From Bog-473 sp963737745 (GTDB taxonomy: Bacteria; Actinomycetota; Acidimicrobiia; Acidimicrobiales; RAAP-2): a stretch of 64,000 nucleotides of DNA. This document shows, in pieces, positions 33,875 to 42,443 of the stretch. Under the pieces are notes generated by a model that saw nothing but the letters and a program-made list of their open reading frames with translations, was not told the origin of the DNA and ran no database searches. Positions within the stretch are counted from its first letter, which is position 1, and each line of letters opens with the position of its first letter. The stretch covers positions 186,001-250,000 of the forward strand of contig CAVTTR010000005.1 of assembly GCA_963737745.1 (NCBI GenBank), read 5' to 3'. A program made the position numbers and the translations under genes.

Positions 33875-35475
33875 GACTGTCGACCCTGTTGCTGCTGCTG
33901 TTGCTGCTGTTGCTGTTGTTGGTTGCGATTCTCGGAGTCCTCGCCCGGCCCGGCGTCCATCGGTGGGCTGGCATTGACCGTGGGCGCCTGGCGGGGGGGC
34001 AGCACCGGCGTGGGGGGGCCTCCCCCGACCACCCAGGTGTCCTTGGAGCCGCCGCCCTGACTGGAGTTGACGACCAGGCCGCCTTCTTGGAGGGCCACCC
34101 GGGTCAGTCCCCCCGGGAGGACCCATACGTTCTCGCCGTCGTTGACGGCAAAGGGGCGCAGGTCCACATGGCGCCGCACCATTTCCCCATCCACCCAGGT
34201 GGGAGAGGTGGACAGGGCGACCACGCGCTGGGCGATCCACTGGCGAGGAGCATCCTCGACCTCGAGGGCGAGCTGGTCCAATTCGCTGCCCGTCGCCGCG
34301 GTGCCAATGACCAATCCCTTGCCGCCCGAACCGTCAACCCGCTTGAAGACGAGCTCGTCGCGCCGGGCCAGCGCATCGGCCCGTACCGCTCTGTCCTGGA
34401 GATGCATCGTCTCCACGTTCTGCAGGATCGGATCTTCGCTCAGGTAGTACTTGATCATGGCCGGGACGTAGGCGTAGACGAGCTTGTCGTCGGCCACGCC
34501 GTTGCCGACCCCGTTGGTGATGGTGACGCGACCGGCCCGGGCTGCGTTGACCACGCCGGGACAGCCGACCAACGACTCCGGCCGGAATTGCAGCGGGTCG
34601 AGGTAGTCGTCGTCGATGCGCCGGTAGATGACGTGGACCGGAACCTCACCTTCGGTCGTGCGCAGGAACACCTCGGTCCCGTGCGTGACCAGGTCGCGGC
34701 CCTCGACCAGATGCACGCCCATCAGGCGGGCCAGGAGAGCATGCTCGTAGAAGGCGGAGTTGTGCACACCCGGCGTGAGAACCACCACGGTGGGATCCTG
34801 CACCCCCGTCGGCGCCGCCCGGCGCAGGGCATGGATGAGATGGGCCGGGTAGTCCGTCACCATCTGAATCGGCTGGCCCCAGAAGAGCTCGGGCAGGACG
34901 CGCGCCATGGCGGCGCGGTTGGCCAGGACGTAGCTCACCCCGGAGGGACTCCGGACGTTGTCCTCCAGGACGCGGAACTCGCCCTCCTCGTCGCGGATGA
35001 CGTCAATACCGGCCACGTGGATGCGCACACCGTTGGGCGGGGTGAGGCCGAAGGCGGCCCGGACGAAGCCAGGCGAGCTGGTGATGACCTCGTGCGGGAT
35101 CAATCCGTCGCTGACGATGCGGGCGGCGCCGTAGACGTCGGCCAGGAATGCCTCCAGGGCGCGTACCCGCTGGGCCACCCCGGTCGAGACCTCCTTCCAT
35201 TCCCCGGCGGTGAAGATGCGGGGGACGACGTCGAGGGGGAAGGGGCGCTCCTCACCATCGAGGTCGAACGTGACCCCTTGATCCATGAAGGCCCGGGCCA
35301 GGCGTGTGCCGCGGGCCGAGACGTCCTCGGGTCCCATTTGCGACAACGATGAGGCCACGCCGGCATACGGTGAGCGGGTCGTGCCGTCGTGGCCGACCAT
35401 TTCGTCAAAGGCAGCCCTCGTCAGGCCATGTGCGGCCTCCCCATAGCCATCGAACAGATCGCCCACTCCCCTCAC
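33871..35475 (-). CDS. Circularly permuted ATP-grasp protein with polyglutamine tail
   Basis: About 534 residues; GTG codons at 35475, 35466 and 35532 are all possible starts. Motifs typical of the circularly permuted ATP-grasp family are VVLTPGVHNSAFYEHALLAR, EGRDLVTHGTEVFLRTTEGE, NGVGNGVADDKLVYAYVPAM and RVDGSGGKGLVIG. Such enzymes are predicted to ligate amino groups to carboxylates. The C-terminus is disordered and includes twelve Gln in a row (33889-33924), mixed CAA and CAG codons. It is the first gene of the overlapping ATP-grasp / alpha-E / transglutaminase operon. Confidence 0.9.
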   Translation of the reverse strand: MRGVGDLFDGYGEAAHGLTRAAFDEMVGHDGTTRSPYAGVASSLSQMGPEDVSARGTRLARAFMDQGVTFDLDGEERPFPLDVVPRIFTAGEWKEVSTGVAQRVRALEAFLADVYGAARIVSDGLIPHEVITSSPGFVRAAFGLTPPNGVRIHVAGIDVIRDEEGEFRVLEDNVRSPSGVSYVLANRAAMARVLPELFWGQPIQMVTDYPAHLIHALRRAAPTGVQDPTVVVLTPGVHNSAFYEHALLARLMGVHLVEGRDLVTHGTEVFLRTTEGEVPVHVIYRRIDDDYLDPLQFRPESLVGCPGVVNAARAGRVTITNGVGNGVADDKLVYAYVPAMIKYYLSEDPILQNVETMHLQDRAVRADALARRDELVFKRVDGSGGKGLVIGTAATGSELDQLALEVEDAPRQWIAQRVVALSTSPTWVDGEMVRRHVDLRPFAVNDGENVWVLPGGLTRVALQEGGLVVNSSQGGGSKDTWVVGGGPPTPVLPPRQAPTVNASPPMDAGPGEDSENRNQQQQQQQQQQQQGRQS

Positions 35476-35562
35476 CCTTACAGCCTTGTGTTTCGCCGGG
35501 GTTTCATGGGCGCGAACGGTCGATGACACCACGACGACGAGGAAGAAAGGCCCTCGCTCCGA

Positions 35563-36564
35563 TCACTCGATGAGGCCGAGCTCCCGCACGTCGTTGCGCT
35601 CTCCCAGCAGCTCCTCGGTGGTGATGGCGATTCGGTCCCGCGCGAAGTCGTCGTGGGCGAAGTTCTCGGCCACCGACCAGTTCCCCTGGCCGTCGGAGAT
35701 GATCGGGAAGCCGAACTGGAGGCCTTCGGGCGTGCCGTACTGCCCCGAACTGGCCACCGCCACCGAGGTGCAGTCGCCCGCCGCCGTGTTGGTGCGCAGC
35801 GAAACGACGGTGTCGATGGCGGCCGAAGCCGCGGAGGCGGCGGATGACGAACCCCTGGCTTCGATGATGGCCGCGCCGCGCTTTTGCACGGTGGTGATGA
35901 AGTCGCCCTGGAGCCACTCGCTATCGGTGATGACCTCGGTGGCCGGTCGCCCGTCGATACGGGCGTTGGCGAAGTCGGGGAACTGCGTGGCTGAGTGGTT
36001 GCCCCAGATGGCCACGTTGGTCACCGATCCGACCGGTGCCGCCGCCTTGTGGGCCAGCTGGGCCTTGGCCCGGTTCTCATCGAGCTTGGTCATGGCGAAC
36101 CAGCGATCGGCCGGAACCTCGGGCGCATTCGAGCGGGCGATGAGGCAGTTGGTGTTGCAGGGGTTGCCCACGACCAGGATTCGCACGTCAGAGGCGGCGT
36201 TCTCGGCGATGGCCCGGCCTTGGGGCTTGAAGATGCCACCGTTGACACTGAGCAGGTCGCCGCGCTCCATGCCGGCCTTGCGGGGGACGGAGCCGACCAG
36301 GAGGGCCCATGACGTGCCGTCGAAGGCGGTCTTGAGATCGGAGGTGGCCACGATGTCGGTGACCAGTGGGTAGGCCCCGTCGTCGATCTCCATGACGACG
36401 CCCTCGAGCACCCCCAGAGCAGGCTCGATCTCGAGGAGACGCAGGACAATGGGTTGATCCTCACCGAGCAGCTGGCCCGAGGCGATGCGGAAGAGGAGCG
36501 AGTAGCCGATCTGGCCGGCGGCGCCGGTGACGGTGACGTGCATGGGGGTCTTTTGGTCTGCCAT
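35563..36564 (-). CDS. mdh: Malate dehydrogenase
   Basis: 333 residues of the cytosolic-type MDH. The NAD-binding Rossmann motif is TGAAGQIGYSLLFRIASGQL. Active-site and substrate motifs are VGSVPRKAGMERGDLL, NPCNTNCLIA and WGNHSATQFPD, the last holding the catalytic His. It oxidises malate to oxaloacetate in the TCA cycle. It lies 34 bases downstream of icd on the same strand, so the two probably form an operon. An Ala/Ser-rich loop (SSSAASAASAA) is slightly unusual. Confidence 0.96.
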   Translation of the reverse strand: MADQKTPMHVTVTGAAGQIGYSLLFRIASGQLLGEDQPIVLRLLEIEPALGVLEGVVMEIDDGAYPLVTDIVATSDLKTAFDGTSWALLVGSVPRKAGMERGDLLSVNGGIFKPQGRAIAENAASDVRILVVGNPCNTNCLIARSNAPEVPADRWFAMTKLDENRAKAQLAHKAAAPVGSVTNVAIWGNHSATQFPDFANARIDGRPATEVITDSEWLQGDFITTVQKRGAAIIEARGSSSAASAASAAIDTVVSLRTNTAAGDCTSVAVASSGQYGTPEGLQFGFPIISDGQGNWSVAENFAHDDFARDRIAITTEELLGERNDVRELGLIE

Positions 36565-36598
36565 GGGGTGCGGTTCCTTTCTCAGAGAGAGTCGAGGA

Positions 36599-37795
36599 TC
36601 AGAGACGGTCGACGATGGCGGAGGCGAACTCGGAGCACTTGACCTCGGTGGCGCCCTGCATCTGGCGGGCGAAGTCGTAGGTGACGATCTTGTCGGCGAT
36701 GGTGGCTTCGAGGGCCCGCACGATGTCGTTCGCCGCCTCCTGCCAGCCGAGGTGCTCGTACATGAGGACTCCCGAGAGCAGCACCGAGCCGGGGTTCACC
36801 TTGTCCTGGCCGGCGTATTTCGGCGCCGTCCCGTGCGTGGCCTCGAAGATGCCATGGCCCGAGACGTAGTTGATGTTGGCGCCGGGGGCGATGCCGATGC
36901 CACCGACCTGGGCCGCCAGCGCGTCGGAGAGGTAGTCGCCATTGAGGTTGGTGGTGGCGATGACGTCGAACTCCGAGGGTCGGGTGAGGACCTGCTGCAG
37001 GGTGATATCGGCGATGGAATCCTTGACGAGCAACTTGTCGCCGGCGTCCCCTCCGCAGTCGTCCCAGCCCACCGCCTCGTTGGCGAACTCCTCGCGCACC
37101 AGCTCGTAGCCCCAGTTCATGAAGGCTCCTTCGGTGAACTTCTGGATGTTGCCCTTGTGGACCATGGTGACCGACTGACGCCCGTGTTCGAGGGCGTATT
37201 TGATGGCCGCCCGGATGAGGCGCTTGGACCCGAATTCCGAGATGGGCTTGATGCCGATCCCCGAGCCGTCACGGACCGGCCAGCCCATCTCGTCACGCAG
37301 GAAGGTCATCAGCTTGAGCGCCTCGGGCGTCCCCTCCTGCACCTCGTAACCGGCGTAGATGTCCTCGGTGTTCTCCCGGAAAATGACCATGTCGACCAAC
37401 TCGGGGTGCAGGACCGGCGAGGGCACGCCGGTGAACCAGCGCACGGGGCGCAGACACACGTAAAGGTCCAGGATCTGGCGTAGGGCCACGTTGAGAGAGC
37501 GGATGCCCCCACCGATCGGCGTGGTCAAGGGACCTTTGATGCCGATCAAGTGCTCCCGGAAGCTCTCGACCGTTTCGTCGGGGAGCCAGTTCCCGGTCTC
37601 GTCGAAGGCCTTCTGGCCGGCCAACACTTCTTTCCAGGCCACCTTGTTTCCGTGCTTGGCCGCTGCGGCATCGAGCACGAGCTTGGCTGCGGGCCAAATA
37701 TCGACCCCCGTGCCGTCGCCCTCGATGAAAGGGATGATCGGTTCTTCGGAGACGTGGAGGGCACCGTCAGCGCCCATGGTGATTTTCTCTGGCAT
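36599..37795 (-). CDS. icd: Isocitrate dehydrogenase (NADP type)
   Basis: 398 residues of the dimeric prokaryotic isocitrate/isopropylmalate family. The N-terminal signature is PIIPFIEGDGTGVDIWPAAK. The substrate site holds the phosphorylatable-type Ser region (GGGIRSLNVALRQILDLYV) and the metal ligands in CGGDAGDKLLVKDSIADITL. The coenzyme region (FEATHGTAPKYAGQDKVNPG) fits NADP use. It makes 2-oxoglutarate, upstream of mdh and in the same region as sucCD and sdh. Confidence 0.95.
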   Translation of the reverse strand: MPEKITMGADGALHVSEEPIIPFIEGDGTGVDIWPAAKLVLDAAAAKHGNKVAWKEVLAGQKAFDETGNWLPDETVESFREHLIGIKGPLTTPIGGGIRSLNVALRQILDLYVCLRPVRWFTGVPSPVLHPELVDMVIFRENTEDIYAGYEVQEGTPEALKLMTFLRDEMGWPVRDGSGIGIKPISEFGSKRLIRAAIKYALEHGRQSVTMVHKGNIQKFTEGAFMNWGYELVREEFANEAVGWDDCGGDAGDKLLVKDSIADITLQQVLTRPSEFDVIATTNLNGDYLSDALAAQVGGIGIAPGANINYVSGHGIFEATHGTAPKYAGQDKVNPGSVLLSGVLMYEHLGWQEAANDIVRALEATIADKIVTYDFARQMQGATEVKCSEFASAIVDRL

Positions 37796-37908
37796 TTCTT
37801 CGATGCTAGGGGGTGGCCGGGCGGTGTCCCAATTGAGTTGCCCCGCCGCACCCGGTCAGAACGAGTTATAGGCGCGTGTACGAATTCGGTTATACGGTGA
37901 TTCGAGCC

Positions 37909-38787
37909 TCAGCCCGTGGCCGAGAGTGACGGGCCGAGGCCGAGGGCGGCATAGATCTCCCGGGTCGCGCTGGAGGTGTTGAAGGTGTAGAAGTGCAGGC
38001 CGGGCACGCCGAGTTTGAGCAGATCGGCGCACAGTTCGGTCGCGGGCCTCACCCCTTCGCTTCGGACGGCCTCCGCCCCGCCGCTGTCATGAGCCGCCTG
38101 AAGGCGGTCCGTCATCCACGTGGGTGCGGCGGCGCCCATGGCACCGAGACGCCCCATGGTGCTCAGGGATGTCACGGGCAGGATTCCTGGCAGAACCGGT
38201 CTTCGGACCCCACGATCCTGCAGATCCGCCACGAGGCCCTCGTACGCGGACGCCTCAAAGAAGAATTGGGTGATTCCGAAGTCGGCCATCTCCAACTTGG
38301 CGGCCAGGAAGTCGCGGTCGCTCCGGCTATCGGGCGAACGGGGATGCCCCGCCGGGTGGGCCGCCACACCGATGGAGAACCCACCGATGGCACGGGCCAG
38401 TTCCACCAGCTCGCCCGCGTAGGCCAGCTCGCCGGGTCCGGCGTCAGGGTTGGCCGGGGGGTCGCCGCCGAGAGCCATGAGGTTCTCGACGCCGGCCTTG
38501 CGGAGGGTGACCAAGATGTCGGCCAGCTCCAGTCTGGTGTGCGCCACACAGATGAGGTGCGCCATAGGGTTGAGTGCGGTGGTGTGCAACATGCCGCTCA
38601 CCAGGTCCAACGTGCGCTGCCGCGACGCCGCCCCACCCCGGTAGGTGACCGAGACGAACGAGGGGCTGAGTGGCTGCAGTTCGCCGATGGTGCGGGCCAG
38701 TGTGGCCAGCTCAGCGTCGTTTTTCGGAGGGAAGAACTCGAAGGAGTATGTCTGCCCGGTCGCCAGCAGGTCGGCGATTTTGGTCAT
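37909..38787 (-). CDS. metF: Methylenetetrahydrofolate reductase
   Basis: 292 residues, a TIM-barrel flavoprotein. The N-terminal signature FEFFPPKNDAELATLARTIG includes the catalytic Glu. VSVTYRGGAASRQRTLDLVS and MALGGDPP follow, and the FAD-site DFGITQFFFEASAY is clear. It reduces methylene-THF to methyl-THF for methionine synthesis. The start overlaps the stop of the cupin gene (ATGA, 38784-38787), and folD is the next gene upstream, so three genes are translationally linked. Confidence 0.93.
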   Translation of the reverse strand: MTKIADLLATGQTYSFEFFPPKNDAELATLARTIGELQPLSPSFVSVTYRGGAASRQRTLDLVSGMLHTTALNPMAHLICVAHTRLELADILVTLRKAGVENLMALGGDPPANPDAGPGELAYAGELVELARAIGGFSIGVAAHPAGHPRSPDSRSDRDFLAAKLEMADFGITQFFFEASAYEGLVADLQDRGVRRPVLPGILPVTSLSTMGRLGAMGAAAPTWMTDRLQAAHDSGGAEAVRSEGVRPATELCADLLKLGVPGLHFYTFNTSSATREIYAALGLGPSLSATG

Positions 38788-39161
38788 GCCCCGGCGGCGG
38801 TCCCGGCGTCAACCCGACCGAAGTCGTCTTCGAGCCGCACGATGTCGTCCTCGCCGAAGTAGGTCCCGTGCTGCACCTCAATGAAGACGACGTCGTCCAC
38901 CCCTTCATTGGCCATACGGTGGGCGGCCCCCATGGGGATGTCGATGGCCTGGCCCGGCGCAAGCTCGGTCACCACACCTTCGAGGGTGACGGTTCCCGTG
39001 CCCGCCACCATGAACCAGTGCTCGGCCCGCTGGGCATGACGCTGATAGCTCAGACGCTTGCCCGGGTGCACCACGATGCGCTTGACCTTGTGGTCAGGCG
39101 CATCGTCGCTCAGGACCGTGTAGTTGCCCCATGGGCGCTCTGAGAATTCGCCGTCCGGCAT
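38784..39161 (-). CDS. Cupin protein, mannose-6-phosphate isomerase type II-like
   Basis: 125 residues from the ATG at 39161. It is a single cupin barrel with the signature of the C-terminal domain of ManC/AlgA enzymes: ERPWGNYTVL, KVKRIVVHPGKRLSYQRHAQ, AEHWFMVAGTGTVTLEG and MGAAHRMANEG. Metal ligands are the two His of the first motif, Glu and the later His. Small proteins of this type isomerise sugar phosphates or act as epimerase-like cupins; substrate unknown. It overlaps metF by four bases and begins 2 bases before the folD stop. Confidence 0.85.
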   Translation of the reverse strand: MPDGEFSERPWGNYTVLSDDAPDHKVKRIVVHPGKRLSYQRHAQRAEHWFMVAGTGTVTLEGVVTELAPGQAIDIPMGAAHRMANEGVDDVVFIEVQHGTYFGEDDIVRLEDDFGRVDAGTAAGA

Positions 39162-39162
39162 G

Positions 39163-40023
39163 TCAGGCCGCTCGCTCGGCCGCACGCACTGCGTTGCGCA
39201 AGAGCATGGCCCGGGTCATGGGACCGACTCCGCCCAGGCGTGGGGTGATCCAGCCGGCTACCTCGGCCACGTCCTCATGCACATCGGAGAGGAGTTTCCT
39301 GCCCGCCCAGCTGGTGCCTGCCCCGACGACGGCGGCACCCGGCTTGATCATGTCGGGCGTGACCAGGCCGGCCCGGCCGGCAGCGGCCACCACCACGTCG
39401 CCGGTGCGCACGATATCGGCCAGCGTGGCGTCGTCGACCCCGGTGTGCACGACGGTCACGGCGGCGTTGCAGCCGGGGCGCTTGGCCGCCAGGAGGAGCG
39501 AGAGCGGACGGCCGATGGTCAGGCCCCGACCGATGATCACGACATGACGACCTTCCACCGGGACATCGTAGGCATGAAGCAGGTCGACGATGCCGGCCGG
39601 CGTGCAGGGCAACGGGCCCGGGGCGCTCATGACCAGGCGGCCCAGGTTCGTCGGGTGCAAGCCGTCCACGTCCTTGTCCGGGTCGACCGCAAGCAACGTA
39701 CGCTCCTCGTCCAGACCCTCGGGCAAGGGCAACTGCACGAGATAGGCGTTGACCGCCGGATCAGCGTTGAAGCGGCGCACCACTTCTTCGACCTGAGCCT
39801 GCGTGGCGCTGGCCGGCAGTTGCTCTCCGACCGAGACCATCCCGACCTCGGCACAGTCGGCGTGCTTCATGGCCACATAGCGCTCGCTGGGGCCGTCGTC
39901 GCCGACCAGAATCGTGCCCAGGCCCACGGAGACGCCCTCGCTGGCCAGGCGCGCCACGCGATCGGCCACCTCGGCCCGGGCCCGAGCTGCCACCGCTTCT
40001 CCGTCAAGCAGGATCGCCGTCAT
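39163..40023 (-). CDS. folD: Methylenetetrahydrofolate dehydrogenase / cyclohydrolase
   Basis: 286 residues. The catalytic Lys lies in SERYVAMKHADCAEVG, the folate motif is VQLPLPEGLDEERTL, and the NADP-binding motif is VIIGRGLTIGRPLSLLL, where GRG replaces the usual GRS. It interconverts methylene-, methenyl- and formyl-THF, which feeds PurN and PurH encoded directly upstream. It is the second step of a one-carbon cluster purN-purH-folD-cupin-metF on one strand with short gaps. Confidence 0.94.
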   Translation of the reverse strand: MTAILLDGEAVAARARAEVADRVARLASEGVSVGLGTILVGDDGPSERYVAMKHADCAEVGMVSVGEQLPASATQAQVEEVVRRFNADPAVNAYLVQLPLPEGLDEERTLLAVDPDKDVDGLHPTNLGRLVMSAPGPLPCTPAGIVDLLHAYDVPVEGRHVVIIGRGLTIGRPLSLLLAAKRPGCNAAVTVVHTGVDDATLADIVRTGDVVVAAAGRAGLVTPDMIKPGAAVVGAGTSWAGRKLLSDVHEDVAEVAGWITPRLGGVGPMTRAMLLRNAVRAAERAA

Positions 40024-40050
40024 TGGTTTGCCGTCATCGGTTCGCCGCCA

Positions 40051-41604
40051 TCAGTGCCGGAAGTGCCGCTCGCCGGTGACCACCATGGCCAGACCCGCTT
40101 CGTCGGCAGCGGCGGTGACTTCCCCGTCCCTGACCGAGCCGCCGGGTTGGACGACGGCGGTCACACCGGCGGTCGCCAGCACCACCAACCCATCGGGGAA
40201 CGGGAAGAAGGCGTCACTTGCTCCAGCCCCACCCTTCGCCTTCTCTCCGGCCTTGCGCACTGCTATTTCGGCTGCCACCACGCGCGACTGCTGGCCCGCG
40301 CCGACCCCGACCGCCTGTCCGTCGGTCACGATGGCGATGGCGTTGGACGTGGTCCGGCCGCAGACGCGCCAGGCCAGGACCAGGTCACGCCACTCCTCGT
40401 CGGTCGGCTGGCGCTTCGTCACGACGCTCCAATCGGCGCGGGGCGAGACGTAGTCGTCGATATCCTGCACCAGCACGCTCGAGCCGAGGCTGCGCAATTG
40501 ACGCACCGCTCGCTCGGGCGGCGGACCCGAAAGCAGCCGGGTGGCCTTGCGCCGGGTCGTCAATCTCTCCAGTGCCGCCTGCTCGTAGGACGCAGCGATG
40601 ATCACGTCGGCCTGGGGCCCGGCGGCCACGGCATCGGCCAAGGCCTCGGTCACCACCCCGCCGATGGCCACCACCCCGCCGAAGGCGGATTGCACGTCGC
40701 ACTCGAGCGCCCGCTCGTAGGCGGTGACCAGATCGTCGGCCACCGCAGCGCCGCACGGGTTGGCGTGCTTGATGATGGCCACCGCCGGCTGTCCGGCGTC
40801 GTGCGAGAGCTCGTGCACCAGGCGCCAGGCCGCGTCACCGTCGAACAGGTTGAGGTACGACAGTTCCTTCCCGCCGTGCTGCTCGAGGTCGTCCCACCAG
40901 CTGCGCGTGCCCGCCGTGCGGTAGCGGGCCCCGCGCTGATGCGGGTTCTCGCCATAGCGCAGGACCGTGGCGCGCTCGAGGGTGAGATGAAGCGTGGGGG
41001 GTAACACGGCGCCCAGGGCCAACTCGTCGGGGTCGGCGCCCGCCACGGGCGAGGGCCCACCCGTATCGAGCCAGGCCACGATGGCCGCGTCATAGGCCGC
41101 GGTGTGGGCGAAGGCCGCCCGGGCCAGCCGTCGACGCGTGGCCTCGGACAACGAGCCGGCCTGGCGCAGTTCGGCCAATACCTCGGCATAGTCGCCGGGC
41201 GAGGTGACGATGCCCACATGGGCGTGGTTCTTGGCCGCGCTGCGGACCATGGAGGGGCCGCCAATATCGATCAACTCAATGGATGGGTCCGAGGAGAACG
41301 GATACAGATTGGTGACCACCAGGTCGATGGCCTCGATCCCATTGGCTTCGAGATCGGCCATGTGGCCGGGCACGTCGCGGTCGGCCAGGATCCCACCATG
41401 GATCTTCGGGTGCAGGGTCTTGACCCGCCCGCCCAACATTTCGGGTGAGCCGGTGACCTCAGCCACTTGCAGATGGGCGATGCCGGCCTCGGAGAGCGCG
41501 GCGGCGGTGTTGCCACTGGCTACCAACTCCCAACCCAGGTCAGCCAGGCCCTGGGCCAGGTCGATCAGCCCCTCCTTGTCGTATACCGACAACAACGCCC
41601 TCAC
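40051..41604 (-). CDS. purH: AICAR transformylase / IMP cyclohydrolase
   Basis: 517 residues, the usual PurH length. The N-terminal IMP cyclohydrolase (MGS-like) domain shows YDKEGLIDLAQGLADLGWEL and GGRVKTLHPKIHGGILADRD. The C-terminal transformylase domain holds the catalytic Lys-His in AIIKHANPCGAAVADDL, and DAFFPFPDGLVVLA. It carries out the last two steps of IMP synthesis using formyl-THF. GTG start, 12 bases after purN. The purN-purH pairing with the AAA/VWA genes elsewhere in the window matches mycobacterial gene order. Confidence 0.96.
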   Translation of the reverse strand: MRALLSVYDKEGLIDLAQGLADLGWELVASGNTAAALSEAGIAHLQVAEVTGSPEMLGGRVKTLHPKIHGGILADRDVPGHMADLEANGIEAIDLVVTNLYPFSSDPSIELIDIGGPSMVRSAAKNHAHVGIVTSPGDYAEVLAELRQAGSLSEATRRRLARAAFAHTAAYDAAIVAWLDTGGPSPVAGADPDELALGAVLPPTLHLTLERATVLRYGENPHQRGARYRTAGTRSWWDDLEQHGGKELSYLNLFDGDAAWRLVHELSHDAGQPAVAIIKHANPCGAAVADDLVTAYERALECDVQSAFGGVVAIGGVVTEALADAVAAGPQADVIIAASYEQAALERLTTRRKATRLLSGPPPERAVRQLRSLGSSVLVQDIDDYVSPRADWSVVTKRQPTDEEWRDLVLAWRVCGRTTSNAIAIVTDGQAVGVGAGQQSRVVAAEIAVRKAGEKAKGGAGASDAFFPFPDGLVVLATAGVTAVVQPGGSVRDGEVTAAADEAGLAMVVTGERHFRH

Positions 41605-41616
41605 TCGGTCATCTCC

Positions 41617-42255
41617 TCACTGCGCATGCGCGCCACTCGCTGGTAGCGCCGACAGCGCCGGTGGTTCAATCGATCGTCCTGCTTCGAGCTCGCCCAGGGC
41701 CCAGGCCACGGTGGCAGGGTACAGGCGACGCTCGGCCACCTTGATGCGTTCGTGCAACGTCTCCTCGGTGTCGTCCGGCCGCACCGGCACCACCTGCTGG
41801 GCCAGGATCGGGCCGGCATCCATGTCGAGCGTGGCCAGGTGCACGGTACACCCGGTCTCCTTCACGCCGGCGGCGAGCGCGTCGCGCACGCCGTGCCAGC
41901 CCGGAAAGGCCGGGAGCAGCGCCGGATGCGTGTTCAAGATACGGCCGGGGAAGCCATTGTGCACCGCCTGCGACAGCACGGTGCCGAAGCCGGCCATGGC
42001 GACCAGGTCCAACCGGTGAGCCAGCAGCGTCTCTGTCACCGCGGCCGTGTAGGCGGCGCGATCGAACGAAGGGCTGAATCCGCCATAACCGTGCCGATCG
42101 ACCAGCTCGGCGGCCGCCCCATGGGACCGGGCCAGTTCGAGGCCGGCACACGGCCGGTCAGAGAGAACGACGGCCACCGGGAGCCCGCGTTCGAACATGG
42201 CTTCGAGGATCGTCCCACTTCCCGAGACAAGGACACCCAGCCGCACCTCGGTCAC
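41617..42255 (-). CDS. purN: Phosphoribosylglycinamide formyltransferase
   Basis: 212 residues from a GTG at 42255. The phosphate loop is VLVSGSGTILEAMFE. The catalytic triad is visible: Asn and His in RILNTHPALLPAFPG, Asp in LDMDAGPILAQQVVP. It transfers a formyl group from formyl-THF to GAR in purine synthesis. It is the first gene of the purine/one-carbon run; about 190 bases of non-coding DNA separate it from the GH43-like gene. Confidence 0.95.
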   Translation of the reverse strand: MTEVRLGVLVSGSGTILEAMFERGLPVAVVLSDRPCAGLELARSHGAAAELVDRHGYGGFSPSFDRAAYTAAVTETLLAHRLDLVAMAGFGTVLSQAVHNGFPGRILNTHPALLPAFPGWHGVRDALAAGVKETGCTVHLATLDMDAGPILAQQVVPVRPDDTEETLHERIKVAERRLYPATVAWALGELEAGRSIEPPALSALPASGAHAQ

Positions 42256-42443
42256 GCTAGCAATGGCGGGCCCGGCCTCGGTTCCTGGGTCGGACGCCCT
42301 GAAGTGCGCGTCTGAACGAAGCCTCGCGGCGCCTCGATGACGGAGATGGGACGGTTCCGTTTAGGTCCAGTGCGATAACCGAACGGGTCCGTATGCTTTC
42401 GCGTAAACCATGTGTCGGCGCTCTGCTCGGGCGCCCGTCCCAG

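Noticed and set aside
33667..35352. Long open frame opposite the ATP-grasp gene, rich in Leu at the polyGln site
   Set aside because: The Leu run is only the reverse reading of CAG/CAA codons; the opposite gene is convincing.
39124..41004. Long open frame opposite folD and purH
   Set aside because: It spans two real genes and an intergenic gap on the other strand; typical GC-rich shadow frame.
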